Assembly: GCF_037975245.1 (NCBI RefSeq)
Contig: NC_092575.1
Location: forward strand, 25,572,841-25,636,840
Direction: 5' to 3'
DNA from: Apostichopus japonicus
Taxonomy: Eukaryota; Echinodermata; Holothuroidea; Aspidochirotida; Stichopodidae
DNA length: 64,000 nt
The notes below the pieces were generated by a model that searched no databases, was not told the DNA's origin, and saw nothing but the letters and a program-made list of their open reading frames with translations. Made by a program: the position numbers and the translations under genes. This document shows positions 33,956 through 47,409 of this stretch, in pieces (the first letter of the stretch is position 1; every line of letters begins with the position of its first letter).

Positions 33956-34142
33956 CGAACCAACGTCTACAAAAAGGAATTAGAAACGAGCGCCATCAAC
34001 AGGCATTCTTTTTGGGTCTTAAGGGCGCTGTTTGACTGGTAGCGGGCACAGAAAGGCGCCTGGTGCGAGGTTAATTTCAGCCTTGGTTATAGAGATCAAC
34101 GGGAGGGGAAAGTGGACTAAGTTACACAGTACCACTACTGCC

Positions 34143-35201
34143 CAGGCGCGGCGGAACGGAAAAATTATTGGGGGGGGGCTAATGTGTGGAGACTATCTAA
34201 GCGGAGCGCCACCATCGGTTGGCGCGGAGCGTACAAGAAAATTTTGGGTTTTTTCAAACCCCCAGATGGCCGGAAACGGCACTTCCCGAGTGTTTTATGC
34301 TGCGAATACCTACCCCTAGAATATGGGTCTCAAGCCTGCAATTTCTCAGATTGCACGAAAGTCTGTAAAAACATTGTAATTTGTATATTCGATGGTGTTT
34401 TAATAAGAGAGTAGCTATTACTCGAAGTGTACTCGCAAAGACGTTTTTGAGTGTAGTAAGGGCAGTGGCGGAGCTAGGGGTATTGGTCAGGGGGGGGGGG
34501 CAAGAATAGTCTGTAGGGGCGCTTTCGACACTATCTAAGCGGAGCGCCACCACAGGTTGGCGCGGAGCGGTCAGAAAATTTTTGAGTAAAGACACTCCCT
34601 AGATTGCAGGAAATGACCCTTTCGGGCCTTACTAATTTGCAGATAAACGGAGAATAAATAGGTGTCGTCGCCATTTTGTCGGAAAATTACACCAACAGAA
34701 TATGACAAATGTCAATAGGTATATGAGAGCGCAATAAAATAGTCAATAATCGCGAATAAGAAAAAAGGAGTGAAAAGCTGAAAAGGGCGCCAGCAGTCCA
34801 TTTGAGTCCGTCAGGGGGGGGGGGGCATCCACCCCTGACTGTATATATGGACGCTCCGCCACTAAGTAAGGGGATGTTGGAGAACTGGCTGAAATGAGGC
34901 AAGTCATTGGCCTAAGACGAAGTTGTGTTACGATTACCGGTACTCACACTAACTTCTTCCACTTTTCACGGGGAATGAAGACGCGGTTGGGGTGACAATG
35001 TGGTGTATAGCCAGGGGATTATTACACCTATATAGTATACGTGTGCATCGGACAGATCGACAAGTATGCATTGAAAAATGGGCAGATGCACGTTTCGGAA
35101 CCTTGGTAAATATTGGGGGGGGGGGCTTATCATGCATTTGCCCCCTCAACTTTTTCATTGGGGGATGAGCCCCCCCAAGCCCCCCGGTTCCGCCGCCACT
35201 G
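34143..35201 (+). repeat. direct unit 1 of the composite (TIR unit of the 6816-7487 family)
   Basis: Same core as 6816-7487, with a 402-bp MITE inserted at AGTAAGGG. Frames at 34184-34414 and 34254-34595 recur in every copy but are not conserved as protein. Confidence 0.7.
34463..34864. mobile_element. 402-bp hAT-like MITE
   Basis: Ends CAGTGGCGGAGC and GCTCCGCCACTA. Perfect 8-bp duplication AGTAAGGG at 34455-34462 and 34865-34872. The uninserted site is seen at about 7107-7116. Confidence 0.85.
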
Positions 35202-38200
35202 GGGAGGGGGTGCCCCCTCCCCTTTTGAAAATTTTCTATTGCTGAATGCCCTCAGATGCAATTTGGTGCGACAAAAGTGTACAATGGTGATGTTAATTTA
35301 CTTCTAAAAAAAAATGTTTCCCAGGTGTAATTTTCTAAAATATTTGTGAAACAAAGTTGGGATCATCTTTCTCAAGAAATTTTATTTCTCATAGGTTATA
35401 AATTTCTTACAACCAGCCTGTAACTGCAAAACGGTGTTAAACTGTAAATCCTCATGCTCATACATAGCTCCCAACTCTTGAGAAGGCAAATGCTGGTCCA
35501 TGCCACGAATCGCTGTCCTGGGGGAGGGGTATAAGGGGAGGGGTGTCCCCCTCCCCTTTTGATTTTTTTTTGGAATCCTGGTGATGCCTACATGTAAAAT
35601 GGTGGCACTTAGAAAGGCTTTTGTCACCCAAAATTTTCTGAGAAATATGCATTTTTTCTGTGTGTAACATCAATAAATTGAATAGTAGGTGATAATTCAT
35701 TCTTTCCCGTGGCATGAAAATGTTCGCTGCTCGCCCCAATGAAAAGAAATATAGGCTAATTTGAGGTTCAAATGATGCTGTAAGGGAGGTTTTATACTCT
35801 ATTATGCTAAATGCTAAAGAAATGATGGTTGCTAAGTCAAAATTTGATGCAAATTTTTTTATGTATACTTGACAATTACAATGCGGTTTTTTCGGACGCT
35901 TGTGCGGGTCAGCGGGTTTGGGTGTTAGAATGCGGGTCTAATTCCCGCGAATTGCGGGTCAGTTGGGAGCTCTGCATTTAATTTTAAACCAGAAAACGAA
36001 AAGGTTTAGACTAGTCTACCACTGCTATTCCTCTCGATTTTTTAATTTCCAATCATATGATTTAGCGGATGTTCGGAAACACTTTTTGGCTCACCTTTGG
36101 GGGGGGCCATGGCCCCCTTGGCCCCCCCTTGGATCCGCCAGTGAGTCATTTTATGATTCCGAGTAATGTTTTGGAAGCTGATATTTCATCGATTTGGTGA
36201 ATTAGCTGATGTTAACAACCCTATTAGTGTAACTACACCCCACTCCCCCTCCCCTTCCCCACCTCAAATATTTGACTCTGCCAAACTTTCGATTGATCAT
36301 TGCCTGGCAACATTGTAATAATAACTACAAGCCCAAGCACAAAGCAATATTTCCGGGTTTTAAGATAATTTATCAAGAAAGAGCAGGCGCGCAACCACCA
36401 TCTTTGATAAGGAGATAGGAGAGGTCTGAAGAATGGAGATCTCCGCTTCCCGTTAAAAATAAATTAGGTAAAAATCGGGCTGTTTAGATGCAAAGTGTAG
36501 TTATAGTTGCAGCTTTTGAAACAAACAATATTGTATAACAATATTGTATAACAAACAAAGTTATGAATTTATGTGTACTGTACACCAGGATTTGTCTTGT
36601 TGTATACTATTCTGTGAGTCAGTCTGGCGGAGTGGGGTGGGGTAGGGGAGGGGAGGGGGGTATAAGTAGGAGAAAACCCCTCTAGACAAGATTTGTTAAG
36701 GAATTCTTAAGGAAGTGATAAGTGTGGTCATATGCAACAAGGAAAAAACAATCGAACTCCCTCAATAAAACCCTGAGTTAAATTAGAATCAAGTTACAAT
36801 GATATTAATTTAACGTAGATGACCTTGGTAACATGCCCCGTGTGGTTCTGATCATATTGATATGTGGAAGCTTATACCAAGTTAGAGGTGACATGATATT
36901 TCTATATTTCTCACTGAGTGAGTCACCGCACTTTCGGTGGATCGTTTTCAGATTATCAGCGATTCTCTGATAACGATACATCTCTGCCATGATACAAGAA
37001 ATTAATACTTTACCATGCAGGTAGAATCATATCAGGTTCATTCCATATCAAATCACCAATTTTGGAGTATCTTGTACTTCGACATTTTTCAAAGATCCCC
37101 AAATTTATTGTATGCTTGGAACACCATAAAATAAGCATATTCTGACAATTTCAGTTACATTGCTTCAAAATTGGCCGATTTATCTCACCTTGAAATTCCA
37201 CAATTTGTCCCCACCGTGTCATTTTGGCATTTTCTTGATTTTTGAGGTCTCATTTCTCAGCAATTAAATATTCTTCTACCTTCCTATTACAGATGCCTAT
37301 AGAGTCTATCCCAAAGAATATGAATTTAAAAAATAATCTATAAAAACATTGTCTTGTGGAGTTAGGTTAACTGTTTCAAAATATACGATTTTGGTATCTT
37401 TCACTACTGAAATATGTGATATTTTAAATTTTAAATTGTTCCTAAATCATTGCTTTAGGGTACTTGATTCTTTCAGAGGCTATTATGTCTAGTACAAACA
37501 ATGCAAAATAATGATAAAAATGCTTTCCTATAATATATTTGCAAGTTGTGCAGCTCTAAAGTTGCTATTTCATGCTGCGATTCAGCATGAGGAAGGGGTT
37601 TTGATGCCAAAGTTATACCAACGTAACCATGTTAGAGCTGTGAGGGTCTTCTACTTTAATTATAAGTATAAATTTCTTACACCTTTACAAATTTCAGGGT
37701 TCTAGCATTTCTCAATATTAGTTTAGGAGGTAGTAAACTTGCTCTGATGTACAAAAGAGGTCGTATATGACAGCCGATAACTCAAAACGCGTCATTTTGA
37801 AAATATCTGGGTTCTCTTTCTAGAAGAGATATAGTACCACCCTAGCTGTTTGTACCAAAAATTTGAGGAGAGTAATTTGCCTTATTTTAAAATGAAAAAT
37901 CCTCAAAGTTTGGGATGTTTACCAAAAAACGTTCTTGGTATCATTTTAACTTTTAAAACTTGGGTTTAATTGAAACCCTTTCTTTCGAGGGCAGCCAATC
38001 TTCGTCAACGCGTATATTCTACAACAGAAAACGAGGTAGGAAACAATTTTCTAAGTGGAAAGCAGCTTAAAAGGATTGTCTGGTAGCCCTGAAAATTAAC
38101 CTAAAAAGATGATAATTAATTTTTCAAACATGTAGTCAAAGTATCAAAGTATGAGAACGCTAATGTTGCGTTTGACAGAGAAACGAGGTTTAATCGTTAA

Positions 38201-39197
38201 TAATGGACATCTCAAATATGATTTGAACAGCCTCGAACGTGACGTCATTTTCGCAATTGCAGATTGCGATATAACCCACGCTCCGTACAGTACCGTACTA
38301 CCTACAGTAATCACAACAAAAACCGCGTTTGTATACAGATTCATTTCTTCCTTAATTTTCGGTGAAATTTCTTATAAATTAGATATGTTTTTAAAAACTC
38401 CTTAAGCCGCCGTATATGTCATAAAAGCACAATCAGACTCAATAAAACCAGTTTTCCAGTGTCCGAACATTTTAATCTTCCACAACACAATATCGACTGT
38501 CTAAAGTTTGCCATAATCATGGGTAATTTGTCTGACCATAATAAAAGAAACTTGAAGGAAGTCGAATTGATCCTTAAAGTACGTTCACACTGTCATGGTC
38601 TCAATAGGGATAATGGCTCTTCTTTCCGGGTTCAAGCACTTTGAACAGTCTGGGGGTTAAGGCCGGTAGACTAACGTGATTGAAATCACTCTTTTTACAC
38701 ACTAAGGTGTCCGAATATTTGTGTAGCGTGTAGTTATATCTATTCTAAATATGTATTTGGAAAGGAATGAAGCCTATCGCTTGTAGCTTCGTAGTATCAG
38801 AAATGTCCTTACCGTATCAGAAATACACGTTATGTTTGAGAGTATCCATAAGACATGGGCCTTCCTTATGAATCTCAAATAAAGAACTTCAAGTAGATTC
38901 GTTTTCCACACTAAAACAAACTGTTACAAATGTAAACTTAAACTTAAACCAAACCAACACTAATAATAATTTATGCAAGCATGACTTAATCAAATAACCC
39001 AAACTACAATTCTGTGAATGTTAAAACGTCACAATTTACTTGAAAAGACGAAGTTCCTTTCTTGACCTTTTATCAGATATCAATAGAAAGTGTTTGAGAT
39101 GTTTCTCATCTAGAAGCATCACTACATTTGACGCATATCCATCCATAAGTAAACATTTACGATGTCGACCCCACCCCCCCCCATACCCACCACTCTC
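35202..39197. other. interior of the composite, no gene recognised
   Basis: Contains C/G-rich MITE debris up to a CCTTGGATCCGCCAGTG end near 36143 and otherwise AT-rich unique DNA. Frames at 37511-37705 and 38151-38405 have no motif. Confidence 0.45.
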
Positions 39198-40287
39198 CAG
39201 GCGCGGCGGAACGGACAAATTATTGGGGGGGCTAATGTGTGGAGACTATCTAAGCGGAGCGCCACCATCGGTTGGCGCGGAGCGTACAAGAAAATTTTGG
39301 GTTATTTCAAACCCCCAGATGGCCGGACACGGCACTTCCCGTGTGTTTTATGCTGCGAATACCTAGCCCTAGAATATGGGTCTCAAGTCTGCAATTTCTC
39401 AGATTGCACGTAAAAGTCTGTAAAAACATTGTAATTTGTATATTCGATGGTGTTTTAAGAGAGTAGCTATTATACTCGTAGTGTACTCGCAAAGACGTTT
39501 TTGAGTGTAGTAAGGACAGTGGCGGAGCTAGGGGTATTGGTCGGGGGGGGGGGCAAGAATGGTCTGTAGGGGCGCTCTCGACACTATCTAAGCGGAGCGC
39601 CACCACAGGTTGGCGCGGAGCGTACAGAAAAATTTTGAGTAAAGATACTCCCTAGATTGCAGGAAATGACCCTTTCCGGGCCTTGCTAATTTGCAGATAA
39701 ACGGAGAATAAATAGGTGTCGTCGCCATTTTGTCGGAAAATTACACCAACAGAATATGACAAATGTCAATAGGTATATGAGAGCGCAATAAAATAGTCAA
39801 TAATCGCGAATAAGTAAAAAGTATAGTGAAAAGCTGAAAAGGGCGCCAGCAGTCCATTTGAGTCTGTCAGGGGGGGGGGGCATCCGCCCCCTGACTGTAT
39901 ATATGGACGCTCCGGCACTAAGTAAGGGGATGTTGGAGAACTGGCTGAAATGAGGCAAGTCATTGGCCTAAGACGAAGTTGTGTTACGCTTACTGGTACT
40001 CACACTCACTGCTTCCACTTTTCACGGGGCGTGAAGACGCGGTTGGGGTGACAATGTGGTCTATAGCCAGGGGACGGGCCGAGGGTCCCCCAGCAATTAC
40101 TAAAATTATTACACCTATATAGTGTGCATCGGACAGATCGACAAGTATGCATTGGAAAATGGGCAGATGCACGTTTCGGAGCCTTGGTAAATATTGGGGG
40201 GGCTTATCATGCATTTGCCCCCTCAACTTTTTTATTGGGGGGGGCTGAGCCCCCCCCCCCCAAGCCCCCCCGGTTCCGCCGCCACTG
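39198..40287 (+). repeat. direct unit 2 of the composite
   Basis: Near-identical to 34143-35201, including the MITE inserted at the same base. The two units were therefore copied after that insertion. Confidence 0.7.
39517..39920. mobile_element. hAT-like MITE, second copy at the same nested site
   Basis: Starts CAGTGGCGGAGC and ends TCCGGCACTA. Flanks AGTAAGGA and AGTAAGGG (one mismatch). Confidence 0.8.
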
Positions 40288-40619
40288 CTACTGCCACTGG
40301 GAGAGGTACCGTGGCTACTCATGCACTTGTGACAGGGAGGACAAACATTGGGCAAGCACCGAGTAGGCCAGGCCTATAAACCTATGAAAAATAATATCGG
40401 GGTGGTTAAGTAGCTCAATATGAAATACCAAAATGTAAAAAGTATACCCTGGTCGGCGGGCGACAGAAACAGGCTGGGAACTGTGTCCATTAGACTGGCT
40501 CCCCGATGGTGGCTGCAACCAGTGGCGGGAGATTTGTTTCAAATATTGGGGTGGGGGGACTTTAACTTGGGTGCAGACGCGTAACATTTCCCCCACCCCA
40601 AATTAAAATTTTAAATTTT

Positions 40620-40752
<133 letters not shown>

Positions 40753-42119
40753 AATACAGGCGTGTATCCAGGATTTTCTAACCCGGGGGCGCGATCGAAT
40801 TACTATCTAAGCGGAGCGCCACAGAAAATTTCTGGTTTTGATAGCCCCCCAGATCACAGGAAATGGCACTTCTCGGGCTTGAAAATGATCAACAAGTTGT
40901 ATACTTTGGCCTGAGAATCAAGTTTTCCCAATAGTTTTTTTTTTCTATCCATAACCTTTTCAAGATTGTCACCAGTCACACAACATGTTCGACCTCATCG
41001 CTTCTCCTGTGGATCATTGCTTTGGAAGGTAATACTACGTAACGGCCTATACAATACCCGTCAGCCCCACTTTTCAAGGTTTGAAGCCCATTATTTGTTC
41101 AGAATTTGAATTATAAATTCACTTCAAAACATATCCATAAATGTTGCACAAAATTTCATCTATGGTCAACCAAAAAAAAACAAAACAAAACTTCAACCCC
41201 TAACAGACCGGTCAGTAGGGGGAAGTATGATGAAGAATGTTGGTCAGGGAATTTTCGAAAATTCAGACACAGTTAATTTATTGTGTACAAATATTATAAA
41301 TATAAAACTTCGATATCGTTAAAAAAGACAAAAAAGATCTTCGCCCCACCCCCCCCCCCCACTTGGCTACGTGCCTGCGGTTAGAAATCTTGTAGGAAAC
41401 AGGCCAAATGGAAACCCAGTGACCCCATATCGATGTGGATCATATATATGATTGTACGTACTTACACTCATACACAAGAGATGTACAGACATTATGATAA
41501 TAATCATGAGTGACAACATGCTATACGGTCACAGGTCACAGAAACGACGACGAAGAGTCATTTACCTCATAGCGCATGTGTTGGATGAAGTTTTAGCCAC
41601 CGCCAAATAGGATTTGGATAAATAATCTCATGCATTAGTTTCTATTTATAGCCACACAAAAACACTATGCCACCAAATATTGGGGAGGAGGATATTAGAT
41701 ACTATATCCCCCACCTAAAATATGTCCCCCCCCCCCCCCCATGATCGCCGCTCATGGCATGCAACGTTCCGTCTGGCTGTGCCTGTGCGTCTGCGATGGA
41801 AAGGAGCTGATCGTGCACAGCTGCTATTGAATTGAACCTGTGCTCATCGATGCTCGCGTTAATCCGTTCTAAATTTCTCTTTGCCTTGGAGAAGACGTTC
41901 TTTCGCTTCAGAAGCATTATCATTGCCAGTTAAGAGCCTCTCTACTTCGCCCAAAATCCGAGAACTTCTGTCAATAACGATCTGTGCTTCATCAAGTTTA
42001 CCGCAATCGCCAAGGTGAAAGTAACGCTACCCGTACCCTGTTGTCTCGTCTCTGTCATTTGCATGTACTGCACAGTACACTGACATCGTGTGCGCATGCT
42101 TGTAAGACGGGCTGCCACG
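40753..42119. other. mixed repeat debris, no gene recognised
   Basis: A CAGGCGTGTATCCAGGATTT end occurs at about 40758, and a reversed fragment of the 25268-type unit at 41676-41758. The minus-strand frame 41702-41923 has a helical, charged N-terminal half (KAKRNLERINASIDEHRF) and might be a fragment of a mobile-element protein. I cannot assign it. Confidence 0.4.
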
Positions 42120-42608
42120 GTTGAATTACTGATATCATCGTCACGGTTGAATTACTGATATCAGCAAATGAATTGGTGATATCATCAAATGAATTGGTGA
42201 TATCAACAAATGAATTGGTGATATCAACAAAAGCATGCATTAGTGATATGTACGGTTCATTTGCTGATATCATTAAATCAATTACTGATATCACCAATTG
42301 ATTTGTTGATATCAGCAAATGAATAAGTGATATGTTGGAATTGTTGATATCATCAAATGATTTGCTGATATCACCAATTATTTGATGATATCAGCAAATA
42401 ATTGTTGATATCATCAAATGAATTGGTGATATCAGCAAATGAATTGGTGATATCAGCAAATGAATTGCTGATATCAACAATTATTTGGTGATATCAGCAA
42501 ATAATTGTTGATATCAGCAATTATTTGATGATATCATCAAATGATTTGATGATATCAACAATTATTTGCTGATATCACCAAATATTTGATAATATCATCA
42601 AATATCGA
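42120..42608. repeat. right subterminal TGATATCA array
   Basis: About 25 units, mirror counterpart of the left array. The short minus-strand frame at 42055-42318 is translation of the repeat. Confidence 0.9.
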
Positions 42609-44067
42609 ATAAAAAGTAAAACGGCTTGCCATACGTCCGCTTCGCGAGCTACATGGCTGTGCGAAGGGAGGGTACTGCAATATGTTGCCTTGGTCTGAGG
42701 TTGACAGGTTAGGAGCTGACGAAATGTGAGAATGTGAGGGTCCGCAGGCACCATATTTGTGGACCCATATATTAACCCTGTTGTGTAGGGGGTGCAGAGG
42801 TCATTTGAGGTCAGATGCTTGTAGGAACAAATGGCGAATGTTCACACCTGCATACTTAGCCATACTCGATGTGTGATCAAACTTTGGATTGCATGGTGAG
42901 ATCCCTGATAGGAGCCAATAACGATGCTGGAACCTGTTACATCTTAATAGATAATGGGAGAAAACGAGAAGGACAAGAAAGGGGTCGGGGGTCATGCACA
43001 CATTAATTCAACAAATGTAGGTTCTATTGATATAGGGTTAGGCATAATATCGACAGCATGTGGTTCATATCCTCTGCAAAATTCTGCGCCTTGTTAAAAT
43101 CATTACCTCAAAAATAGCAATTTCTGGAGATATCTTCAGATCGAATTTGGCAGCATTTTGCATCTAGCCCATCCTCCGTATGCGAAAATTTTCCAAAGGG
43201 GAGGGGGGCAGTGGCGTCGGAAGCGAGGGGGCTTGAAAAAGTTGAGGGGGCAAATGCATGATAAGCCCCCCCCCCCCAATATTTACCAAGGCTCCGAAAC
43301 GTGCATCTGCCCATTTTTCAATGCATACTTGTCGATCTGTCCGATGTACACGTATACTATATAGGTGTAATAATTTTAGTAAATGCTGGGGGGGGGGCCC
43401 TCGGCCCGTCCCCTGGCTATAGACCACATTGTCACCCCAACCGCGTCTTCAAGCCCCGTGAAAAGTGGAAGCAGTGAGTGTGAGTACCGGTAAGCGCAAC
43501 ACAACTTCGTCTTAGGCCAATGACTTGCTTTATTTCAGCCAGTTCTCCAACATCCCCTTACTACACTCAAAAACGTCTTTGCGAGTACACTACGAGTAAT
43601 AGCTACTCTCTTAAAACACCATCGAATATACAAATTACAATGTTTTTACAGACTTTTACGTGCAATCTGAGAAATTGCAGGCTTGAGACCCATATTTTAG
43701 GGCTAGGTATTCGCAGCATAAAACACTCGGGAAGTGCCGTTTCCGGCCATCTGGGGGTTTGAAAAACCCAAAATTTTCTTGTACGCTCCGCGCCAACCGA
43801 TGGTGGCGCTCCGCTTAGATAGTCTCTACACATTAGCCCCCCCCCAATAATTTTCCCGTTCCGCCGCACCTGGAGGGGCACCCCCTCCCCTTACACCCCT
43901 CCCCAGGACGGCAATCCGTATCCACCTAAGTGCCCCCCATCAAATGCTGGTGCCCCCCTGTGCCCCCCCCCAAACTGAAAAGTCTGGTGACGCCACTGTC
44001 TTCAATAGATCAAGATAAAACCCAGTACTTTGTACCCTGGATCAGTCAGTGCAGACAATACAATACA

Positions 44068-45196
44068 AGAACGAACGTTATAGGTTTTAGTCTATGTTTA
44101 TTGACTCACAATCTGTAATGGCAAGGCTTTACTGCAATATATGCTCATAAGTGTTAGAACTACACACTACACAGATACTGCAACCTATACACCATTCTAC
44201 GTACGAGCACATATGAGCACAGTCATATGATCCAAATCCGAGTCCCATGGACGATGAACTCGAAGAACTTATTCTGCAAAGTCATGTTTTTGCCTAAAGA
44301 GATGATTGGTTGAATGACACACCTCTGAAGTACAACCAGAATGCAAAAATGCATTGTGGTTTCGATGATGTAATATGAGCATTTATCTTCATGAATCTGA
44401 CGTAATGTATAGTGAGGGTGTACTTGTTTACAAGGGTTTCACAATTTGACCCCTGGTGACCCCAAATGACCTTTGACTTCCACCAAAAACAATAGACTTT
44501 TTGTACTTAATGTGGTACTTCTACACACGAAATATAAAGTCTGCCCATGCTTCCAATCTTGAGATATCATGTTAACAAAATTTTCACAATTTGACCCCTA
44601 GTAACCCCAAATGACGTTTGACTTCCACCAAAAACCATAGGCTTCTTGTACTCAATGTGGTACTTCTACACATCAAATATAAAATTGGTCTGACCTTCCC
44701 TTCTTGAGGTATCGTGTTTACAAGTTTTTCACAATTTGACCCCTGGTGAACCTAAATGACCTTTGACTTCCACCAAAACAATAAGCTTGTTGTACCTTAT
44801 GTGGTACTTCTATACACTAAGTATGAGGTTGGTCTGACATTTCCCTCTTGATTTATCGTGTTTACAAGGTTTTCACATTTTGACCCCTGGTGACCCCAAA
44901 TGAGATTTGACCTCCATCAAAAGCACTAAGCTTCCTGTACTTAATGTGGTACTTCTACACACTAAGTATGAAATTGGTGCGACCTTCCCTTCTTGAGATA
45001 TCGTGCTTACAAACTGGGCGTCACAAACGCACGTACACACACACACACATACACACACACATACACGCTTACATACACCATCATGATTGCATAGGTTACG
45101 ATTATCAACGAAACCAAAAAATAGCACGTCGCTCCAAAGAGTCAATCACAACTGAATTTTGTTCGGAAGCACCATTTGAATGCGTTCAGTACACCC
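44068..45196 (-). repeat. minisatellite array C with AGGTCA half-sites
   Basis: Counterpart of 12028-13002 with one extra monomer. Plus-strand TGACCCCTGGTGACCCCAAA, then TGACCTTTGAC, recurs from 44450 on. It is followed by a CA-rich microsatellite (45035-45066), and ends at GCGTTCAGTACAC. Confidence 0.85.
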
Positions 45197-45550
45197 GAAG
45201 ACTCACCTCCCATTCAACATCCACACGATGCAGTCAAGTCGCCGACGATCTTGTATGGGCGGCCATTACCGCAAAATACTATTAATCTAGTGTATACAAC
45301 TGTATTTGTCTACAAACACTTGTCATTGTAGTGCGTGGTGAAGGTAAAACTTAGTTTATAGTTGTTCAAATTCATTGGAGGGGTCTTTGTTACTGCAACC
45401 CTTTTGAAGTTATTTCGGTCACGAAGAAGGAAGTTCGACGTTTGGGATTAACGTAGACCAAAGCTATGCTATATTGTGTATGGTACTCTAGCTAGCATGT
45501 GCCTGCAATAAAACGAAGAAATGATGACTGAAACCATTAGAACTTAGATG

Positions 45551-45853
45551 TCAATCACGAATCACGCCTGTTTCGGACGTGACAGAGAATACACAGAGTC
45601 CTGGACACTGATTGGTCAAATTGAACAACATGTTAGCGTTGCTGTATCCTCGAGTAGTTAGCGAAATTTTACGAAACATCCGAAGTCCCAATGAACGATT
45701 AATCCAACGAATACACGTAGGTTTATAGTCTATCATTGCAAATGTATCACCCTCCGATCTTATAACAACTGTTTGATCGATTTCATGGCCCTGGTTTATC
45801 ATCATCCAAAACACGCAATATATGCCATACACGGCCATAGCATATACTACCAT
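45551..45853 (-). CDS. unrecognised 100-residue frame, possible type II membrane protein fragment
   Basis: On the minus strand, antisense to gene 2 and inside its intron. It starts MVVYAMAVYGIYCVFWMMIN, a single hydrophobic segment right at the N-terminus. A soluble part of mixed composition follows, with two Cys near the end (NLTNQCPGLCVF), then a stop. The layout recalls the start of a Golgi glycosyltransferase, fucosyltransferase-like at most, but no catalytic motif is reached. It lies in the segment unique to copy B. It could be a truncated gene, a first exon or chance. Confidence 0.22.
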   Translation of the reverse strand: MVVYAMAVYGIYCVFWMMINQGHEIDQTVVIRSEGDTFAMIDYKPTCIRWINRSLGLRMFRKISLTTRGYSNANMLFNLTNQCPGLCVFSVTSETGVIRD

Positions 45854-46299
45854 GCCAATAACGTTTCAAGTAACTATGTTACAAGAGCTGAAGTAGTACA
45901 TATAACGCCGAATCGTTGCTGATAAATACGATAAACATTTAATTGCTGCTTGCATCTTATTTGCAGAAAGTTGATAATCAAATGCATTTAATTGTTACCT
46001 GTCTTGTTGAATTCGAGAATAACGAACCAAAATTGAGAATTGTACGAAATGTTTTGAAGAAGAATGCTACGCAATGGAGATCTATTTTATTTACGTGTGC
46101 AGAATTAAATCTTCGCCGACACAATTCTTTCAAATCTAAGTCTGGAATTTTTCCTGCGTAGCCAACCTGTAAATTTGAGATTGCTATGAAGATTGTATGT
46201 TCAGCTGGTATTCACCAGCCAGCCATGTAGATGATGGAACTGGCTAGTAATCCCAATATTGTAGCGCGCATGCGCACTACCATAATTACACCAAAACTG

Positions 46300-46565
46300 A
46301 ATTTCCTCCATCAAAAATAAATTTACTTCATTAAAAATACATTTAATCTATCCAAAAAAATTCTTCATCAAAATTTTTTTTGGTCATCAAAAATTAATTT
46401 CTTCCATCAAATGTAAATCTACTCCATCAAAAATAAATTTACTCTGCCAAATCTAGTTGAACACGCACGTATTAAATCTACCCCGTCCGATATAAACTCA
46501 TCCCGTGTCCCGTCCTAAAAAGAAAAATACCCCGGAAATAAATCCTGTTCAAAGTAAATTTCGCT
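46300..46565. repeat. inverted TCCATCAAAAATAAATT array
   Basis: Reverse-complement relative of 13600-13955 and of 47275-47630, including CCCCGTCC and GGAAATAAATCC landmarks. It forms a large inverted repeat with 47275-47630, about 0.7 kb apart. Confidence 0.7.
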
Positions 46566-47409
46566 CGTCAAAGACCAATTCCTTCCGTCAACTGACCTAC
46601 AGTTGAATGACCGGAGACTTGTCTATTTGCCAGCGATGTCAAGCACGCCATTTTCGTTTTCTGTGGCGAGTGGCAGCAACAGGTAATGAAGCTATGGGTG
46701 TATACAAAATAGTAGCATCTCGTCTTTCATCTTCAACTTCTATCCAATAAAATTTGTCGGTTAATATAGGCGAATGCCCACAGGTCTCCCGTGCTGAGTA
46801 GAAGAAACTGTCACTGCGCGGTGAAATGCACAGTTCGGCGAAGAACACATCTGATTTCCGACGTCCGACGTCTACGTCCGACGTCCGATTTTGTAGGCCT
46901 AACGTTAGGCAATATGGCCAATCAATAGACACATCAAATAATAAAAGTGACCAACTACATGCGCATCCCAGCTTTTTAGACACATGCCTACAGTTATTTA
47001 TTTCATATCAAATATTTGAGTAAGCTCAAAGGTATGCTCTGTATTGTCCCAAAGTTGTCCCGATTTTCAAATATGGTCACCTTTATATTATAGCACTCTG
47101 TAAACTAATGCATTGTTTGTTGGAGGAGTATATATAATTCGATGCATGGAATTTTTCTTAAAAGAGTTACTCAAGCTTCCCCTTTGTGAGATTCTTACTT
47201 TACATTTTACTGTACTATATACAACACATTCATCAGACTATACTATAGCCGAATACTTCATAGTTTTGGAATATAGCAATATTTATTTTGGACGGGATTT
47301 ATTTCCGGGTGTATTTTTTTTTGTTAGGACGGGATGAGGGATGCGTTTATATCAGACGGGGTAGATTTAATACGTGCGGGATAAACTTCGACAGAGTAGG
47401 CCTAAATTT

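Larger units (their letters stand above)
34143..40287. mobile_element. composite-like insertion bounded by 8-bp duplication
   Basis: The outer ends CAGGCGCGGCGGAACGG (34143) and CCGGTTCCGCCGCCACTG (to 40287) are flanked by CTACTGCC on both sides (34135-34142 and 40288-40295). Inside, two same-orientation copies of the TIR unit (34143-35201 and 39198-40287) flank 4.0 kb. This looks like a composite transposon whose outermost ends moved together. Confidence 0.7.
45197..46978. other. segment unique to copy B
   Basis: Replaces the MITE fragment 13003-13300 of copy A. It holds the minus-strand frame 45551-45853, a plus-strand frame (45943-46161) that follows a TTTGCAG near 45960-45966 and could be a stray exon, and an inverted TTTGATGGAG-type array (46300-46560). 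I recognise no family. Confidence 0.5.

Noticed and set aside
34143-40287. LTR retrotransposon, because two direct ~1.1-kb repeats flank 4 kb
   Set aside because: The repeats have inverted ends rather than TG..CA, there is no primer-binding site, polypurine tract or gag/pol, and the outer duplication is 8 bp.
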